The notes under the pieces: generated by a model
Database searches by the model: none
Told to the model about the DNA's origin: nothing
Seen by the model: the letters and a program-made list of their open reading frames with translations, nothing else
Shown: positions 12,727-24,243 of the stretch, one piece after another
Numbering within the stretch: position 1 is the first letter of the stretch
Layout of the letters: the number at the start of each line of letters is the position of its first letter
Made by a program: the position numbers and the translations under genes
DNA from: Tenodera sinensis
Lineage: Eukaryota; Arthropoda; Insecta; Mantodea; Mantidae
Assembly: GCA_030765045.1 (NCBI GenBank)
Contig: CM060962.1
Coordinates: 144,487,025-144,551,024 of the forward strand
DNA: 64,000 bases
Reading direction: 5' to 3'

Positions 12727-14459
12727 AAATGTCTACTGTCACAATGTCCAGTCAAGTACATTTTTTTGTTTCCTAGAAGATGCAGAGAAAAAAGATTCAA
12801 ATTCTGTTGGTGCCTTTTTATATATGATTTGCTAAGCAGTAAACTCCAGGACCAAAACAGTATTCAGACCATTATACTTCTGTTTCGTGTGGGGGACAAA
12901 ATAAAAATATGAGCATGTTAACATTTTGTACTTGGCTTTCGGAATAAAAAGAGTAACCATACTACAGGCATTTCCAGTTAGGGGACATTCATAGAGTTAA
13001 TGTGACCCTAACTTTGGTTTATATGGAAGCATACGACTAAAAGATATGAAAACATTGAGAATGTGTACCAATAGATTACAGTGCTTCAGAGCTGCAGAAA
13101 AAAATCGGTACCTTTGGATTGGTAGAAGCAGCGGACATTATTGAGGATTGGGAATCAGCTTCAACACCATAGTACGACACGAAACCCAAAGGAAAGAGAC
13201 AATTTGGAATACAAAAAATGTGAGGTTTTCCAATACAGTCTAAATTCATTTTTAGTCCCATCTTCTTACGAGGGAACATTCATTCCATGTTAACTTTAAA
13301 AAAAGAGGATAGAAACTGTCATTGCTGAAGACTGAAATGATGAAGTGGAGACGTCAGGTTCTGAGGTTACAGATGCAAAGAAGGTATTTTGCACTACCCT
13401 AGCACTGAAGAGAAGAAACTGCACAAATGCTAAAGAGGATCGTTGAAGATAATGCATTTGCGAAAGAAAATGAATACTAGAAAGTGAAACAGAAAAAATG
13501 ATCCTTAGTAATCATGCAGACTAATGAGGATTATTTGAGACGAAACCATTGCCTGCCAGTTATTTTTTGGTAAATGCATTTATTTTACATGAAATATTAA
13601 CACTATTGTAGAAGATACTCTTACCAGTATGTTTTTAACAGGAATGTGTGTAATGTTCATTATTAGGTAAAATGACTTTACTAACTTTAAAATATCCTCT
13701 TACTTTGCAAAGTAAATACATTTGTTGAACTTAAGTGTAGTTTGTTACATTAATATCTGAGAATTCTACTTTTAATTCTAACAACTTTTTAGAAGTAAAA
13801 TATCGACATTTTAATTCTATTTTTGTATGTTATAGGTGATTTATGATCAATTTAAGTTTCGTAATGAACTGTCACTTCAAATGCGTCAATAAGCCGTACA
13901 TAATACACTATCACGTCATATATTCTGAAACCACAATATTCAATTTATATTTGAGTGAACGTTTGTCCATGTACGACAGTTTGAAATAACAAAATATAAA
14001 AAAGATTGAAGATACCTTATCCTTTGTATCTTGATTTCAAATAGTTACGTCGTTCCAGTGAACGCCTCAATTACAATACTTCATTTTCGAAGAATATTAT
14101 AAGAAAATATACCTACAGGTAGTTTTTTTATTTATAAGTTAAAGGGGATTAGTGCTGTTTAAACTTGGCCGTTCATTATTCGTGTGCTTTGTTTACGAAA
14201 TCTCCGTACCCATTTCTTGCTTTATTTATTAAGGAGTCAGCACTGTTTTAACCCTGAGTAACGTGGATACGAATTTTTTCATTTCGCATGTTTCTTAATT
14301 AGGGAAACTAGACGTCCATAATTTATTACATAAATGAATAGGTCAGCTGACACCTGAATGCGTAACATTTCGATTAGCCACGTTAGCAGTAAACAAACAT
14401 TGGGCAATAGCTTTGTTCAGAGCTTGGTTTCGGAGCACACGCAAGTGTGAGGGCTACAC
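12727..14459. other. Unassigned stretch
   Basis: AT-rich. Short frames at 12712-12912 and 13076-13279 show no family resemblance. No repeats or RNA genes recognised. Confidence 0.5.
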
Positions 14460-15060
14460 TAAAGTAAGTGAGTGAGTGTGTGAGGTTAAACGGCCCGTCG
14501 ATAACGATGTCCTTTGGGCCCATAGTAAAACAAAAAGTTTAAAACACACTCACATAGTTAAAATTAAAATTAAACGAGATGGGTAAAATGCTAAAATAAC
14601 AGTAAAATGAACGGTATAAAATGTCATAAAACGCCTAAAACCTAAAAACCACCATAAATTAAAAGGGAAAACAAGTCTGAAGTTCAAAAAGTTACTACAT
14701 TAAAACATGTAAACAATATCTGAAAGGCTAAAAACATATGTCAGACCTGTTTTTCGAAGCCAATATCGGTGAAGAACAGTAGAGTCTTGGCTCCAGGTGT
14801 CGGGTCGTCGCCTAGAATAGGGGCTAGTGTAGACCCCAGACCAATAGACCGGCGCTCACGAGCGTATTGCAGACAATCGAGTAACACATGTGGCTACAGT
14901 AAAGGAGAAATTACTCCTCTGATAAGCCAGTGGAGGGTGTGGTATCGCTCGGACTGATAAGTTAACAACTTGAGGAAGATAAATTGCCAGGTCAGCGATG
15001 ATTGGTTACGTAGATGACGAGACCTCCGGCAACTCAGAGGTGAGTGTGTCAATCACAAAG
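14460..15060 (-). mobile_element. LINE 3' end with (TCAC)n-type tail
   Basis: On the minus strand the coding end (14890-14741) is followed by an A/T-rich 3' region and finishes with GACGGGCCGTTTAACC followed by CACACACTCACTCACTT. A nearly identical terminal block at 28130-28189 is flanked by its own target duplication, which shows this is the true 3' end of the element. The copy is strongly 5'-truncated. Confidence 0.7.
14741..14890 (-). pseudogene. LINE reverse-transcriptase polyprotein, last 50 codons
   Basis: Minus-strand translation from CAT at 14888-14890 gives HVLLDCLQYARERRS, the usual 'His-Ile-Leu-Leu-x-Cys-Pro' type C-terminal zinc-binding tail of non-LTR retrotransposons, then about 30 residues ending LLFFTDIGFEKQV and a TGA at 14741-14743. 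Upstream frames are broken. Confidence 0.65.
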
Positions 15061-15900
15061 TAATTTCTCCTTCACTGTAATCCCAGTTGCTTCTGTGTTG
15101 TCAATTATAGGTACATTACATTTATAGAACTGAAACAGCATTTTTCAATCCTTGCAGCTGTATTATTAGTTGTTTTATTCAGGCCAAAGCAGAACCACCG
15201 GTTTTTCTATCACCTTCATTTTATGCAGGGGCTTCAACATTTTAATCTACGGTGAAAAGACAATACGAAATTATTTTGGACCAAAGAAATAGTTCTTCCA
15301 TTTGGCAACGGCTAAGGGAAGGAATAAACCTTTCTGTATGAAGCAGTAATGGGTGCAGGAAGGTAAGCGTTTGGATGTGATACATAACCTCTGGGTGTGT
15401 CATGCGTGTATATGTGTATATAAGTGTGTGAGAGAGAGAGGGAGAGAGACAGGGGTAGACAACCAGAGAGAAAGAGAGCGAAAGAGAATGAAATGTGAGT
15501 GTTTTCAAATACCCCCCCCCCCTAAATTAAGAGTCCGTTAAATTGAAATACATTAAATATATTATGTATGTATGCACTCGTATCATAAATTAAGTGTACA
15601 CAACACATATTACATTTTCTATAAGGAGCATGTGACATTCATCTAATTCTATTGTTTGTGATTTACTAATAGGTATTACATGCAATTCTACATAGCATTA
15701 GGCTGTTTCGAAATATTCCCAATACTTAACTTTATCATGACATATATTTTATTTGAAAGAGTGATGTGCTTGAAAAAGGAATGATTCTTATTTTCGCAGG
15801 ACTTACTACATAATTATCTACTTGCGATAAATAGTGCTTTCACATCATGTTTCTTCGCAAGCATTTATGTACGCATGTAAACTAATAGGTGACAAATAAT
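15061..15900. other. Unassigned stretch with GA-rich and poly-C runs
   Basis: A GA-rich run lies at 15428-15490 and poly-C at 15513-15522. Nothing else recognised. Confidence 0.5.
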
Positions 15901-16134
15901 ATTTTTATATTAATGGTGATATATGGGGAAACCCGTCAATTGGGAATGGACAAAGAACGTTGTGTTGCTGTCACGCTGATGTTCTTTGCCAGAATAAGTG
16001 AATTGCGAGTTCGGAACCATGACAGCTACATGTTTATACTCCGGCAGCTGTACAGATAGGGATGTGAAGTACATCCTCGACACAAAGAGTGAGAGGAACA
16101 CTTGGGGTGGCAGACAGGAGATGGGGTTAACCTC

Positions 16135-16383
16135 TCAAGTGCCAACTTCACCGCATAACAATTGCCAGTCTTGGTTCACCTCCATCAAATTGAACCATGT
16201 GATTTGGTCTTCTCGGCATTTCTGAGATAGCCCACCATCGATCCTCCTACAACAATCGAAATGTGGTAGAACAAATTCACATTCCGATGTGAAATTCCTA
16301 ACGGTTAGCTCTGGTATGCAAACGCTGAAATGTTTAACAATAAATTCAGTAAACAAAACACACAGCAAAATGACAACCTTCAT
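16135..16383 (-). CDS. Possible small secreted-protein exon (uncertain)
   Basis: An 82-codon minus-strand frame starts MKVVILLCVLFTEFIV, a plausible signal peptide, and continues with six cysteines (SVCIPEL, SECEF, DCCRR, QKCRED, LLCGE). Two splice-like signals are visible: TTAAACATTTCAG inside the start region (an acceptor, so the first codons may not belong to the same exon) and GCG|GTGAAG near 16155 (a donor). A following frame at 15910-16101 has a pyrimidine-rich acceptor-like lead (CTGTCTGCCACCCCAAG). I do not recognise the family. It is the only non-transposon candidate in the window and may be chance. Confidence 0.28.
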   Translation of the reverse strand: MKVVILLCVLFTEFIVKHFSVCIPELTVRNFTSECEFVLPHFDCCRRIDGGLSQKCREDQITWFNLMEVNQDWQLLCGEVGT

Positions 16384-16659
16384 AACGTTGAAGCTCAGTT
16401 GGGTTCGTTATGTGGCTGTTTAAGATTTAGGTGTGGCAAACATAAAAAACGTAACTTTGGCACTTTATTCTACTGAAATTGTGCAGAAATGTAGGTGTGT
16501 AGGTTTGGTGTGTAATGTGTGCAGGTGTGTGTTGTGTGTATATTTGTAACTTGTTTAAAATTATTTTGTTGTTCAAAGACGCTGTCAATTGCTAGGATAA
16601 CATCAGCGTCGCCGGTATGCCGGAATTTTGTTCCTCAGGAGTTCTTTTACATGTCAGTA

Positions 16660-16720
16660 AATCTAAGCACACTTAAAAACCATAGGTCTGGGCCGGATTT
16701 GAACACGCGACCTGTGTAGG
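16660..16720 (-). mobile_element. tRNA-like SINE fragment
   Basis: On the minus strand GGTCGCGTGTTCAAATCCGG is a clear B box, followed by a short body (CATAGGTTTTTAAG when allowing for worn positions) similar to the body after the B box at 37230-37290. It directly adjoins the TG-rich array. Confidence 0.4.
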
Positions 16721-17418
16721 TAGATATGGTATGTATGTGTGTAGGTTTGTGTGTATGGTGTGTGTTGTATGTGCGTAGGTGTGTGTGTTATATGTGTGTA
16801 GGTGGGCGTTTGTTGTATGTGTGTAGGTGGGTGCGTGTTGTGTGTGTAGCTGTGTGTGTTGTGTGTGTAGTTGTGTGCGCTGAGTGTGTGTAGCTGTGTG
16901 TGTTGTTATGTGTGCTGTGTGTGTTGTTGTGTGTGTAGCTGTGTGTGTAGCTGTGTGTGCTGTTGCGTGTGTCTTCTGTGTAGTTGTGTGTGCTGAGTGT
17001 GTGTTGTTGTGTGTTGTGTGTGTAGTGGTGTGTTGTGTGTGTACTTGGGTGTGTGTTGTGTGTGTAGTGGTGTGTTGTGTGTGTACTTGGGTGTGTGTTG
17101 TATGTGTGTAGGTGGGTGTATTGTGTGTAGGAGTGTATGTTGTATATGTGTAGGTGGGTGTATTGTGTGTACGTGTGTAGATAGGTGTGTATTGTGTGTA
17201 CGTGTGTAGATAGGTGTGTGTTGTGTGCACGAGTATAGATAGGTGTGTTGTGTGTATGTGTGTAGGTGGGTATGTGTTGTATGTGTGTAGGCAGGTATCA
17301 GTGTTGTGTCTACGTATGCAGGTGTATGTTGTGTGTAGGTGTGTGTTGTATGTGTGTAGGCAGGTATGAGTGTTGTGTGTACGTATGCAGGTGGATGTTG
17401 TGTGTAGGTAGGTGTGTG

Positions 17419-17486
<68 letters not shown>
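16720..17486. repeat. TG-rich degenerate minisatellite ending in pure (GT)n
   Basis: About 700 bp of variants of GTGTGTTGTGTGTGTAGGTG, with locally regular units (GTGTGTAGTGGTGTGTT and GTAGGTGGGTGT repeats), then pure GT from 17420 to 17486. The His-Thr frames of 256-289 codons on the minus strand are artefacts of the repeat. Confidence 0.95.
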
Positions 17487-17487
<1 letters not shown>

Positions 17488-17489
17488 GC

Positions 17490-18350
17490 ACATGGTTATA
17501 CATTCCGAACATAGGCCATTTCTGAGAAAAAGTAATGAACATTTTGGATGCAAAGGGTAGTTTGTCTTCATACCAAATGTCTGATTCTGGCTTGTTTTAG
17601 AGGAACTCAAGACCCTAATTTTGGTGAAATTCTGGTTGCCAATTGTTGGATAAACTACACCACCTTCTCTAACCACAATCGATACATGGCAAGAATGCTA
17701 GCAACAGTAATTCACTACGTAAACACTTGGTACATAATCAGGTTTGCCAACCTAATAGTGAGGGGGTGGCATAATGAAATAACATTACTAGGGAAGGCAG
17801 GTGATTCGCATTAAACCTTTCATTTAAATACTTCAGTGTTCAAAAACGATTGCTATAAACAGTAATGCGAGCAGATAAACAGGTCCTGTTCATCGTCCTG
17901 GAGAACCCTTCTTTCATGTGAAAAGTAGCTGTGCGAAATTTGGTTATTGTTCGATAACACCTTCGGTTATTCCAAAATAAGTCAATTAAATACGCGAATA
18001 TTTAAGTATAATTCGTTGTAACAGCAAGATAGTCCTGGTCCAATGTTACTTCACTAACTCGGGTTCTTTCGCTTGAGCTCGTGACTCTGTTACAAATATT
18101 GCCAAGTGGAAAGATTGCTCTTCTTTTCTCTCCCACCGGACATTCTAAGCACTCGCGAATTAGTAACGTACTGTTAAGAACAATGCATACTGACCACTTA
18201 ACTCAGGTGAAAGGGATTCACGTCCATCATCCTCCTCCTCCTCCTCTTCATCCTCCTCATCATCATTGTATAAATTTCCTTGACGCACATATTCAAAACG
18301 GAACCTTAGATAAATGGTTTTCGCGTATGTTTCGCAAAAGCTTAACAGCA
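17490..18350. other. Unassigned stretch
   Basis: Contains a CTC-rich run at 18229-18262. No gene or element recognised. Confidence 0.5.
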
Positions 18351-18355
18351 TAACT

Positions 18356-19914
18356 AAAGCGCATTCCACCCTTACAGGACAGTACACGTTAAATGGAGCG
18401 CAGTGTTGCAACATGTACTAGTTGAGAGTCTTTCTCCGCGAGCGACTCCGTGGTGGCCGGTGTCCTGTACTTAGTCCTTCAATTGCTGCTTGACGAGATG
18501 GACACTTTTAAATTTGGTATCCCTGCACGCCTTTGTCACTGTATGACCTAAATTTACAAATGACTCGTCTGTATAAACAATTGATTTCCCCTGGTCCCTA
18601 AACCTTTTTATGTCTTTTAGATATTTATGTCGCCATCTCATGATATCGATATCGTCTCTTTCTATTAATATGCACTTGTTACCCCTTCTTTCATATTCGA
18701 ACCCCAAATCATGTAAGAACCGACTAAGAGTGGCCCTTGAGAAATTTGGTAGGGTCTCATCACTGTTGACCCGTGACAAAATTATATTCAGCGTGGGTGG
18801 AATATTTGCAAACAGTAAAGAATGAACAATTCGCCGCACTCCACATTGCACTATTCAATCATATTGCGTTAACCTAGCGTTTTGTGTAGTCCCGCCCTTT
18901 TTGATTTCTTTTTCGATGGCATTCTTAGAGGTCCTTTCATTACTTCCTTTTTAATCCTACACACTACTGCTTCTGAACACCCGATAGCCTTAGCTGTTTC
19001 TTTTACTGCCTTATTTACACGCATTTTTCTTGAAAAATAATCTAACACATTCATAATTATTTGGCGTTCCTTACTTCTTAATTTACTAACATATCGTCTC
19101 CTCCTAGCTTCCCCCTCCATAACTACAAATATTTACGAAAATATTAAACAAATAACGCAATAACAGCTCACAAATTCCACAGCTACACACACGACTTCTT
19201 TCAAACTAATGCCAGTACTGCTCCTTATACTATCTTCTGTGTCAGCCTGGCGCGAGAATACGCTGAATAGATGAATACCTTTTGTTTGCCTTACTGGATA
19301 AAAGAAAGAGGTTACTGCCTTTTGGTTTATTTTAAAAAACTTTCTCCAACCTTCCTCAACATTTGTTCTCGCTGGTTCCCTGATGTAAACTCAATAACAT
19401 AAAAGTTTCACACTGCGTAACTTTTGCAGTGCACAGATATAAAATTTTCCGAAAACATTTAATTTAAAAAAATATAACACTTAACTGGGTAAACATAGAG
19501 AATTCAAAGTAGGCAGGTAGTAGCACTATGGTTTACTCTACCTAAGAAACAAATATAGACGTATTCTAGCAGTTTTTTAGTTAGTGCGTGATGAGTATAG
19601 GAACAGCACATGTCGGACTTCTATTGGGAAAAAAAAAAAAAAAAAAAAAAAAACGTTTTCTGAAGAAATTTGGGCCTATAGAAATGTATAATGACTCTGA
19701 AAAGGATATAACCTGATAGAGAAAAAAAATTCTGCATAGGATAATGTGTTCAAACCTGAAATTTATAACAAATGAATATTTATACCATGCTATTAGGAAT
19801 CTGGCAACAGCGCAAGGGTAGAAAAGGACGCGGCTAATGGCAACTTGTATGCGCTAGATAGAGACAGAGATGTCCGATTTAACTCCATACTGTCGTCTAA
19901 GAGTGGAACGCTAT
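18356..19914 (-). mobile_element. Tc1/mariner-type deletion derivative, copy M1
   Basis: Both ends are present: AAGCGCATTCCACCCTTAC at the left and AGAGTGGAACGCTATA at the right, inverted versions of one another and of the ends of copies at 32369-33884 and 58931-60676. TA dinucleotides lie at the borders, consistent with TA target choice. The internal gene lacks its C-terminal half (see 18471-19120). A T run that is short in the other copies has grown to a 27-bp A run at 19629-19654. Confidence 0.85.
18471..19120 (-). pseudogene. Tc1/mariner-type transposase, truncated (copy M1)
   Basis: Frame one, 18869-19120, starts MEGEARRRRYVSKLRSKERQ and carries a helix-turn-helix (VKETAKAIGCSEAVVCRIKK), the DNA-binding part. 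Frame two, 18471-18851, carries the second DNA-binding half (LSRFLHDLGFEYERRGNK) and the first catalytic aspartate region (SIVYTDESFVNLGHT). The reading stops soon after and runs into the inverted end, so the second aspartate and the final acidic residue are missing. A small deletion separates the two frames. Copies M2 and M3 show the same C-terminal truncation, so the loss came before their spread. The protein cannot catalyse transposition. Confidence 0.82.
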
Positions 19915-20429
19915 ATAAATCTAATTGGCCCACAATATTTTTTGCTTTTGGAAGTTGATAGCGCGGGAGGTTCCAAGCTCTCCTCTTATATATGTTGGTA
20001 CATTTCTTGAAGCTGGTAATCTGTAACGTAACCTAATCATCACGATCAGTACATCACTTTTGGAATCTATTACAAATAATATATAACCATTATCTTTATC
20101 AACAGATCACTTATATGATCAAAGGTAGCAAATGAAGAAATTAATAGAACAGGGAAGTAAAATGTTTGGGGAAGAAGGCAAATATCCGACATTTTAAATT
20201 ATGGACAGATGGATAAATTACAGAGGAAAAGGATGAACCAAAGGACACTATAGCGGAAAATCATGAAGAGGAGACAGGAAACACCGAAAACCAACAAGTC
20301 TGCCATATCGTATTTCAAAAATCGCAGAGGAGAAAACAGATCACTCCAAGGACAGTTGCATGAGGAAGAAAGAAGGGGAACGAGGGAAAATTAGCAAGTG
20401 GCAATGTAACACAGAAGAAGGAGAACTAG
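19915..20429. other. Unassigned, purine-rich on the plus strand
   Basis: From about 20130 the plus strand becomes rich in A and G; no frame is conserved. See also 20670-21300. Confidence 0.45.
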
Positions 20430-20668
20430 TGTGGCGTTTAACGCCCGCTTTTACTACGTACGGTGACGCAGGCGGTGACACTGATGATATATGAAATGAA
20501 GATGGAGCACCGGTGAAATGAGATAGCGGGGTAAACCGGAGAACCCGGAGAAAATCCGTCCCAGCGACGCTTCGTCCATCACAAATCCCACATGCGGTTG
20601 CCTGGGATCGGACCCGTGCCACTTTGGTGAGAACCGAATGGCCTAACCACTTGGCTACGGCGTGGCCA
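20430..20668 (-). mobile_element. tRNA-derived SINE (family G), older copy
   Basis: Same order as 12473-12711: left TGGCGTTTAACGCCCGC, a central GGAGAACCCGGAGAAAA, right GGCTACGGCGTGGCC, all on the minus strand. The B box is worn (ATCGGACCC). Flanks GAAGGAGAA and GAGGAGAA could be a decayed target duplication. Confidence 0.8.
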
Positions 20669-21480
20669 CGAAAGAGGAGAAGAAAGAACATATTGGTTAC
20701 AGCAATTCGACAGAGAAAAAAGATGGCGGCCAGAAAGGGGTCATTTCAAAGTTAAGTGGAAATAAACCAAGGGAACGAGAAGATGCGGGTTTGACCAGAT
20801 AGAATGGGAGAACAGAAAAAGGTTTTACATATGTGGGTAGATTGGAATGGGGGAATGGTGACCAGAAAAGGACAGCACGAATTTGGAAGGATATGACCTA
20901 AATAAGTGGATATCGGATAATGAATATGGATCAATATTTAGGAAGCCGACAAAGAGAGAGGAAAATGGTGATATGCGCCGTGTGACAAGGATGAGAAAGT
21001 GACTAAGTGTAATGTATTCAGGGTTGGTAGGAGGGGGGGGGGGGAGCTTAGGGATAAAGCCAAGTACGTATTATAAGTGAACGATATATGAGGAAAAGAT
21101 GTGGAAGTGAAAGAGATAAGAAGAAACTGAACCCGTGGGGTGTAGGAAATTATTAGTAAATGATCATGAAGCATAAGAAAGAGAGGAGGTAAATAAATTT
21201 CAGATTGGAATGGGTAATTTAAAATAGTATTGAGCATAGCGAAAAGGAAAGTATAGGAGCATTTGGTGATAATTATAGAATTAAAAGACGAAAGACAATA
21301 TACAGGTTCGAGTAAGGCTAATTAATTGTAGCTCAAAAGCAAACAGCACACGTCAAATGTAGATAATATCAGAGGACTTATCAATGGCAGAAGGGCCAGT
21401 GAGCCCAAGTTCATGGGCAGCCCAAGATGTATATGCTCTAGTATTCAATAAATTCAATTCTATATAACAATTTTAAATAC
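20669..21480. other. Purine-rich non-coding stretch
   Basis: Long strand asymmetry (G and A dominate the plus strand), with a poly-G run at 21031-21042. Frames on the minus strand are Leu/Ser/Pro-rich only because of composition. No element ends recognised. Confidence 0.5.
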
Positions 21481-21785
21481 ATGAAAGTGAATAATAAACA
21501 GTGCAGCATCCAGGGATTTCAAAACGTTATCAAGCCATCTAAGGATTTCAAAACGCCGTAACGCACTTTTTGTGTATTAAGATCATGTAAATCTCACAAG
21601 GTTTACCAGTTATTTTTAAGTCATTTACAATGACGAGGACTTCAGAGGTTATACGCGGGAAATTCAAAATATACATTGCACTTTTCATAAAAATATCTTG
21701 AACATGTGGTATTGTTTCAATCGAAATCGTTAAGAGCCATTTTTGAAACAAATTGACGTGTTCTAATGCGTCGGCTAACTGCCAA
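21480..21785 (+). repeat. Family A repeat fragment
   Basis: Contains AAGGTTTACCAGTTATTTTT, AATTCAAAATATACATTGC, ATATCTTGAACATGTGG and CGTTAAGAGCCATTTTTGA in the family order (compare 58660-58790 and 6030-6160). Confidence 0.55.
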
Positions 21786-22254
21786 GTAATACATTCGATA
21801 TTGTCATAAATGCTTGTTAAAGCCTAAGATATAGACAAACAGTAACACTACAAAATATAGAATGAATATTCGGGCTTCTGGGCCGTGCTCTAGTGGAAAT
21901 TCTTCTTCCATACGTTTCGTTCGAAACTGCGTCGAAAGACTGCCAGCTTCATTTATTGCAACATTAATATTTCAAATACAATGCCAATAAAACATCAGAA
22001 AACTAAAAACATACAAACTCATCATTATAGTTTTTAAACAATTAATTCACAATGACATCTTTCAGACTCTATACAAATAAAATATTACAATCGATGAGAT
22101 TCTCCTCTACTCTTGTCTCGTGCAAACGTAAATGTTCTTCACGTACATATTTTATATTTCCCTCATGGGTTGTCGTGGGTTGTTGTCAATTCCTTGCTCT
22201 GGTAATTCTTAGTAATCATTCACTCCATATTTGAGCATTTCTAATCAATACATT

Positions 22255-22915
22255 TTATTGTCTTGTGTCCTCTAAAAAATTCTGAAATGCTATATGCGAT
22301 ATCTTATTCGCCATTTTATAACTAGTCTTTTTTTGCCTGGTAGTTTTTGTCTCATCTGTCAAAATTGCTTCGTATTTGTTGCACTCAAAACTGCAAGTTC
22401 TGGTGTATCTGTTTTTCCGCACATAGGCATCGCAACCTCCAGATTGTTTCCTTCCAATACTATGTAGGTAATTTTGAAATGGTCCGTGTTCAGTTAAGTA
22501 ATGAATCATACCCTTATTCGGTTTAAAATAATGGATTTTCAATATTTCCTTAACTTGCGGAAATATTTCAAATGTTTTTCTACTTTCTTCATTTCCCATT
22601 CCTTTTGCCATTCTTCTAATAACTTCATTTTAATTACCTTGGCACTTTTACAATTTGATCTTGTAATGATTTTAACATGTACTAGATATCCATTCCTCAG
22701 CCAATATGTCGCTCCTGTTATAATTAAATCCACTGGCCACATATCTAAAATTACCAAAAGGGCCCTTGAGGGTGATGTATTGATTGCTCCCGTTAATCTA
22801 ATAGTATTTTCCTCTGTGTTCTTCTAAGGTTCCTTTTTATCTGTACTTCCCTTGCCTTCTCTACCCATACGCTCGCTGCAAATCCTATAATGTCTATAAA
22901 GAATCCTACATGGTA
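22255..22915 (-). pseudogene. R1-like LINE, end of reverse transcriptase and C-terminus
   Basis: Minus-strand frames 22539-22827 and 22255-22611 carry LRLTGAINTSPSRALL and VILDMWPVDL, the post-RT 'thumb' region of R1-type LINEs, then FKPNKGMIHYLTEHGPFQNY with downstream Cys and His residues, the typical C-terminal zinc-binding tail. Upstream translation to 22915 gives GFFIDIIGFAASVWVEKAR, which precedes this block in the family. Frameshifts separate the parts. It appears to be the 3' portion of the element whose 5' portion is at 30774-31720. Confidence 0.72.
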
Positions 22916-22949
22916 TATACATATTTAGTGGGTTTTATAAAATCCCTAG

Positions 22950-23860
22950 TTTGTAAGGAAACGAATTTAATCATTACACCTTCTGTTTTCGTTCTAGTCT
23001 CCCCTACGTGATATGTAAAATTTAAACGTTATATATACACATATACCCTAAATATTTTTTACTTTCTCCATTGGTAAGTAGGGGAAGTATTGTATTCCAC
23101 CCAAAACTTCGAGATTTCACAGGAAATATGTGTTTTGAGACCCCCTGAATCCTGTGTGGACAGCATAAATCAAAAACGAAAAGTAGGTTAAAAACCAAGG
23201 TTGATATTTAAGTTTAATGTCTTTCAAGGATGAGACACGAAGATTTTGAAGAAAATAGCCCCACCCTAAACTACCCTTTACATGGAAAATTTTTCAAAAA
23301 TTTTGTTTTTCTCTAACGATTTTGATTAAAATGTCATATGTTTGAAATATTTTGATGATAAAGGAAAGGTATATCTTGAATTTTCTGGCTATAGCCCCTG
23401 TAGTCGTATTTACTCTGGACGACTTTTGTATAACTGGCAAACCGTTATATATGGACCAAATCATACTCTACAAAATATGTAGATCTCGCTAAAAGACACA
23501 ATTTATGCCTGAATAAATTTTCTTGTAGGGTGAACCGTTTCGGAGATATTCCTTGTTATTTGTGTGAGTTTCGGAAAACCTAAAACTTTCTTGAAATGGA
23601 ACATCGTTGTTCATTTTTCATTTGTTATATGTTAAGTGTGCAAAGAGAACGGAGTCTCAAAGCTTTAAAAGATTTGACTATCGCACAAAGCCTCCTGTAT
23701 TCTAATATTCCCCTTGCACGCACAAGGAAATAACCAATAAGATAATTTGTACAAATGTTTATCTTAACTAACCTAAAGAAGATATAGGACTAAGAGTTTG
23801 TAATAATGGTTAGCACAAGGGTAGAGAAAGTCATGTGAGTGCAACACATAAGATTTTTTT
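22950..23860 (-). repeat. Family A repeat copy, nearly complete, inside an R1-like LINE
   Basis: Shows the full family order in reverse: GGACAGCATAAATC, AAAACGAAAAGTAGG, CCAAGGTTGATATTTAAG, TGGCTATAGCCCCTGTAG, AACTGGCAAACCGTTATAT, CGTTTCGGAGATATTCC, ACATCGTTGTTCATTTTTC and CACATGACTTTC-type end (GAAAGTCATGTGAGTGCAAC at 23828). R1-like RT sequence lies on both sides (22255-22915 and 23859-24128), so the repeat seems to have been inserted there. Confidence 0.65.
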
Positions 23861-24128
23861 ATATTTGTCTCTCTATATTCTGATTATCAATCTTAATCAT
23901 TGGACTTCTTTTTAAGCTTCCTTTTAGTATTATGTACGCAGATTTTAGGGGTGCAATTTTCAGTTTAACTTGAGTACACCAATTAAACACTCGGGTTTTA
24001 ATCACTTGGGCTTTCCTATCTATTTCGATGCTATTTCCAGCTTCCAAAAGTATTAACTATTCGTCAGCATATGGCACTATGGTCCTAAAGTCGAAACTTG
24101 CGGGCATCCTTTGGTTATAACTTTTCAG
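23859..24128 (-). pseudogene. R1-like LINE reverse transcriptase core fragment
   Basis: Reading leftwards from 24128 the minus strand gives TKGCPQVSTLGP, the RT 'GCPQGSxLGP' block, then a short loss, then YADE (one residue off the YADD catalytic box) and a stop, then the open frame 23859-24047 with KTRVFNWCTQVKLKIAPLKS and a KG...RSPMIKI block. These are consecutive RT motifs of R1-type elements. RT copies RNA into DNA at a nicked target. The stop and the changed box make it dead. Confidence 0.75.
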
Positions 24129-24243
24129 TAGCAGCGGCGGAAGCGGCATCGGCAGCAGCGGCAGCACAACTGCTGAGGTCATTAGCGCCCAAAGAGAACA
24201 AAGTGGCTTAAACAAGTAGTGACTAACCCGAAGGTCTAATACG

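Noticed and set aside
16673..17676. 256- and 289-codon His/Thr-rich frames
   Set aside because: Artefacts of the TG-rich array; composition follows the repeat in each frame.
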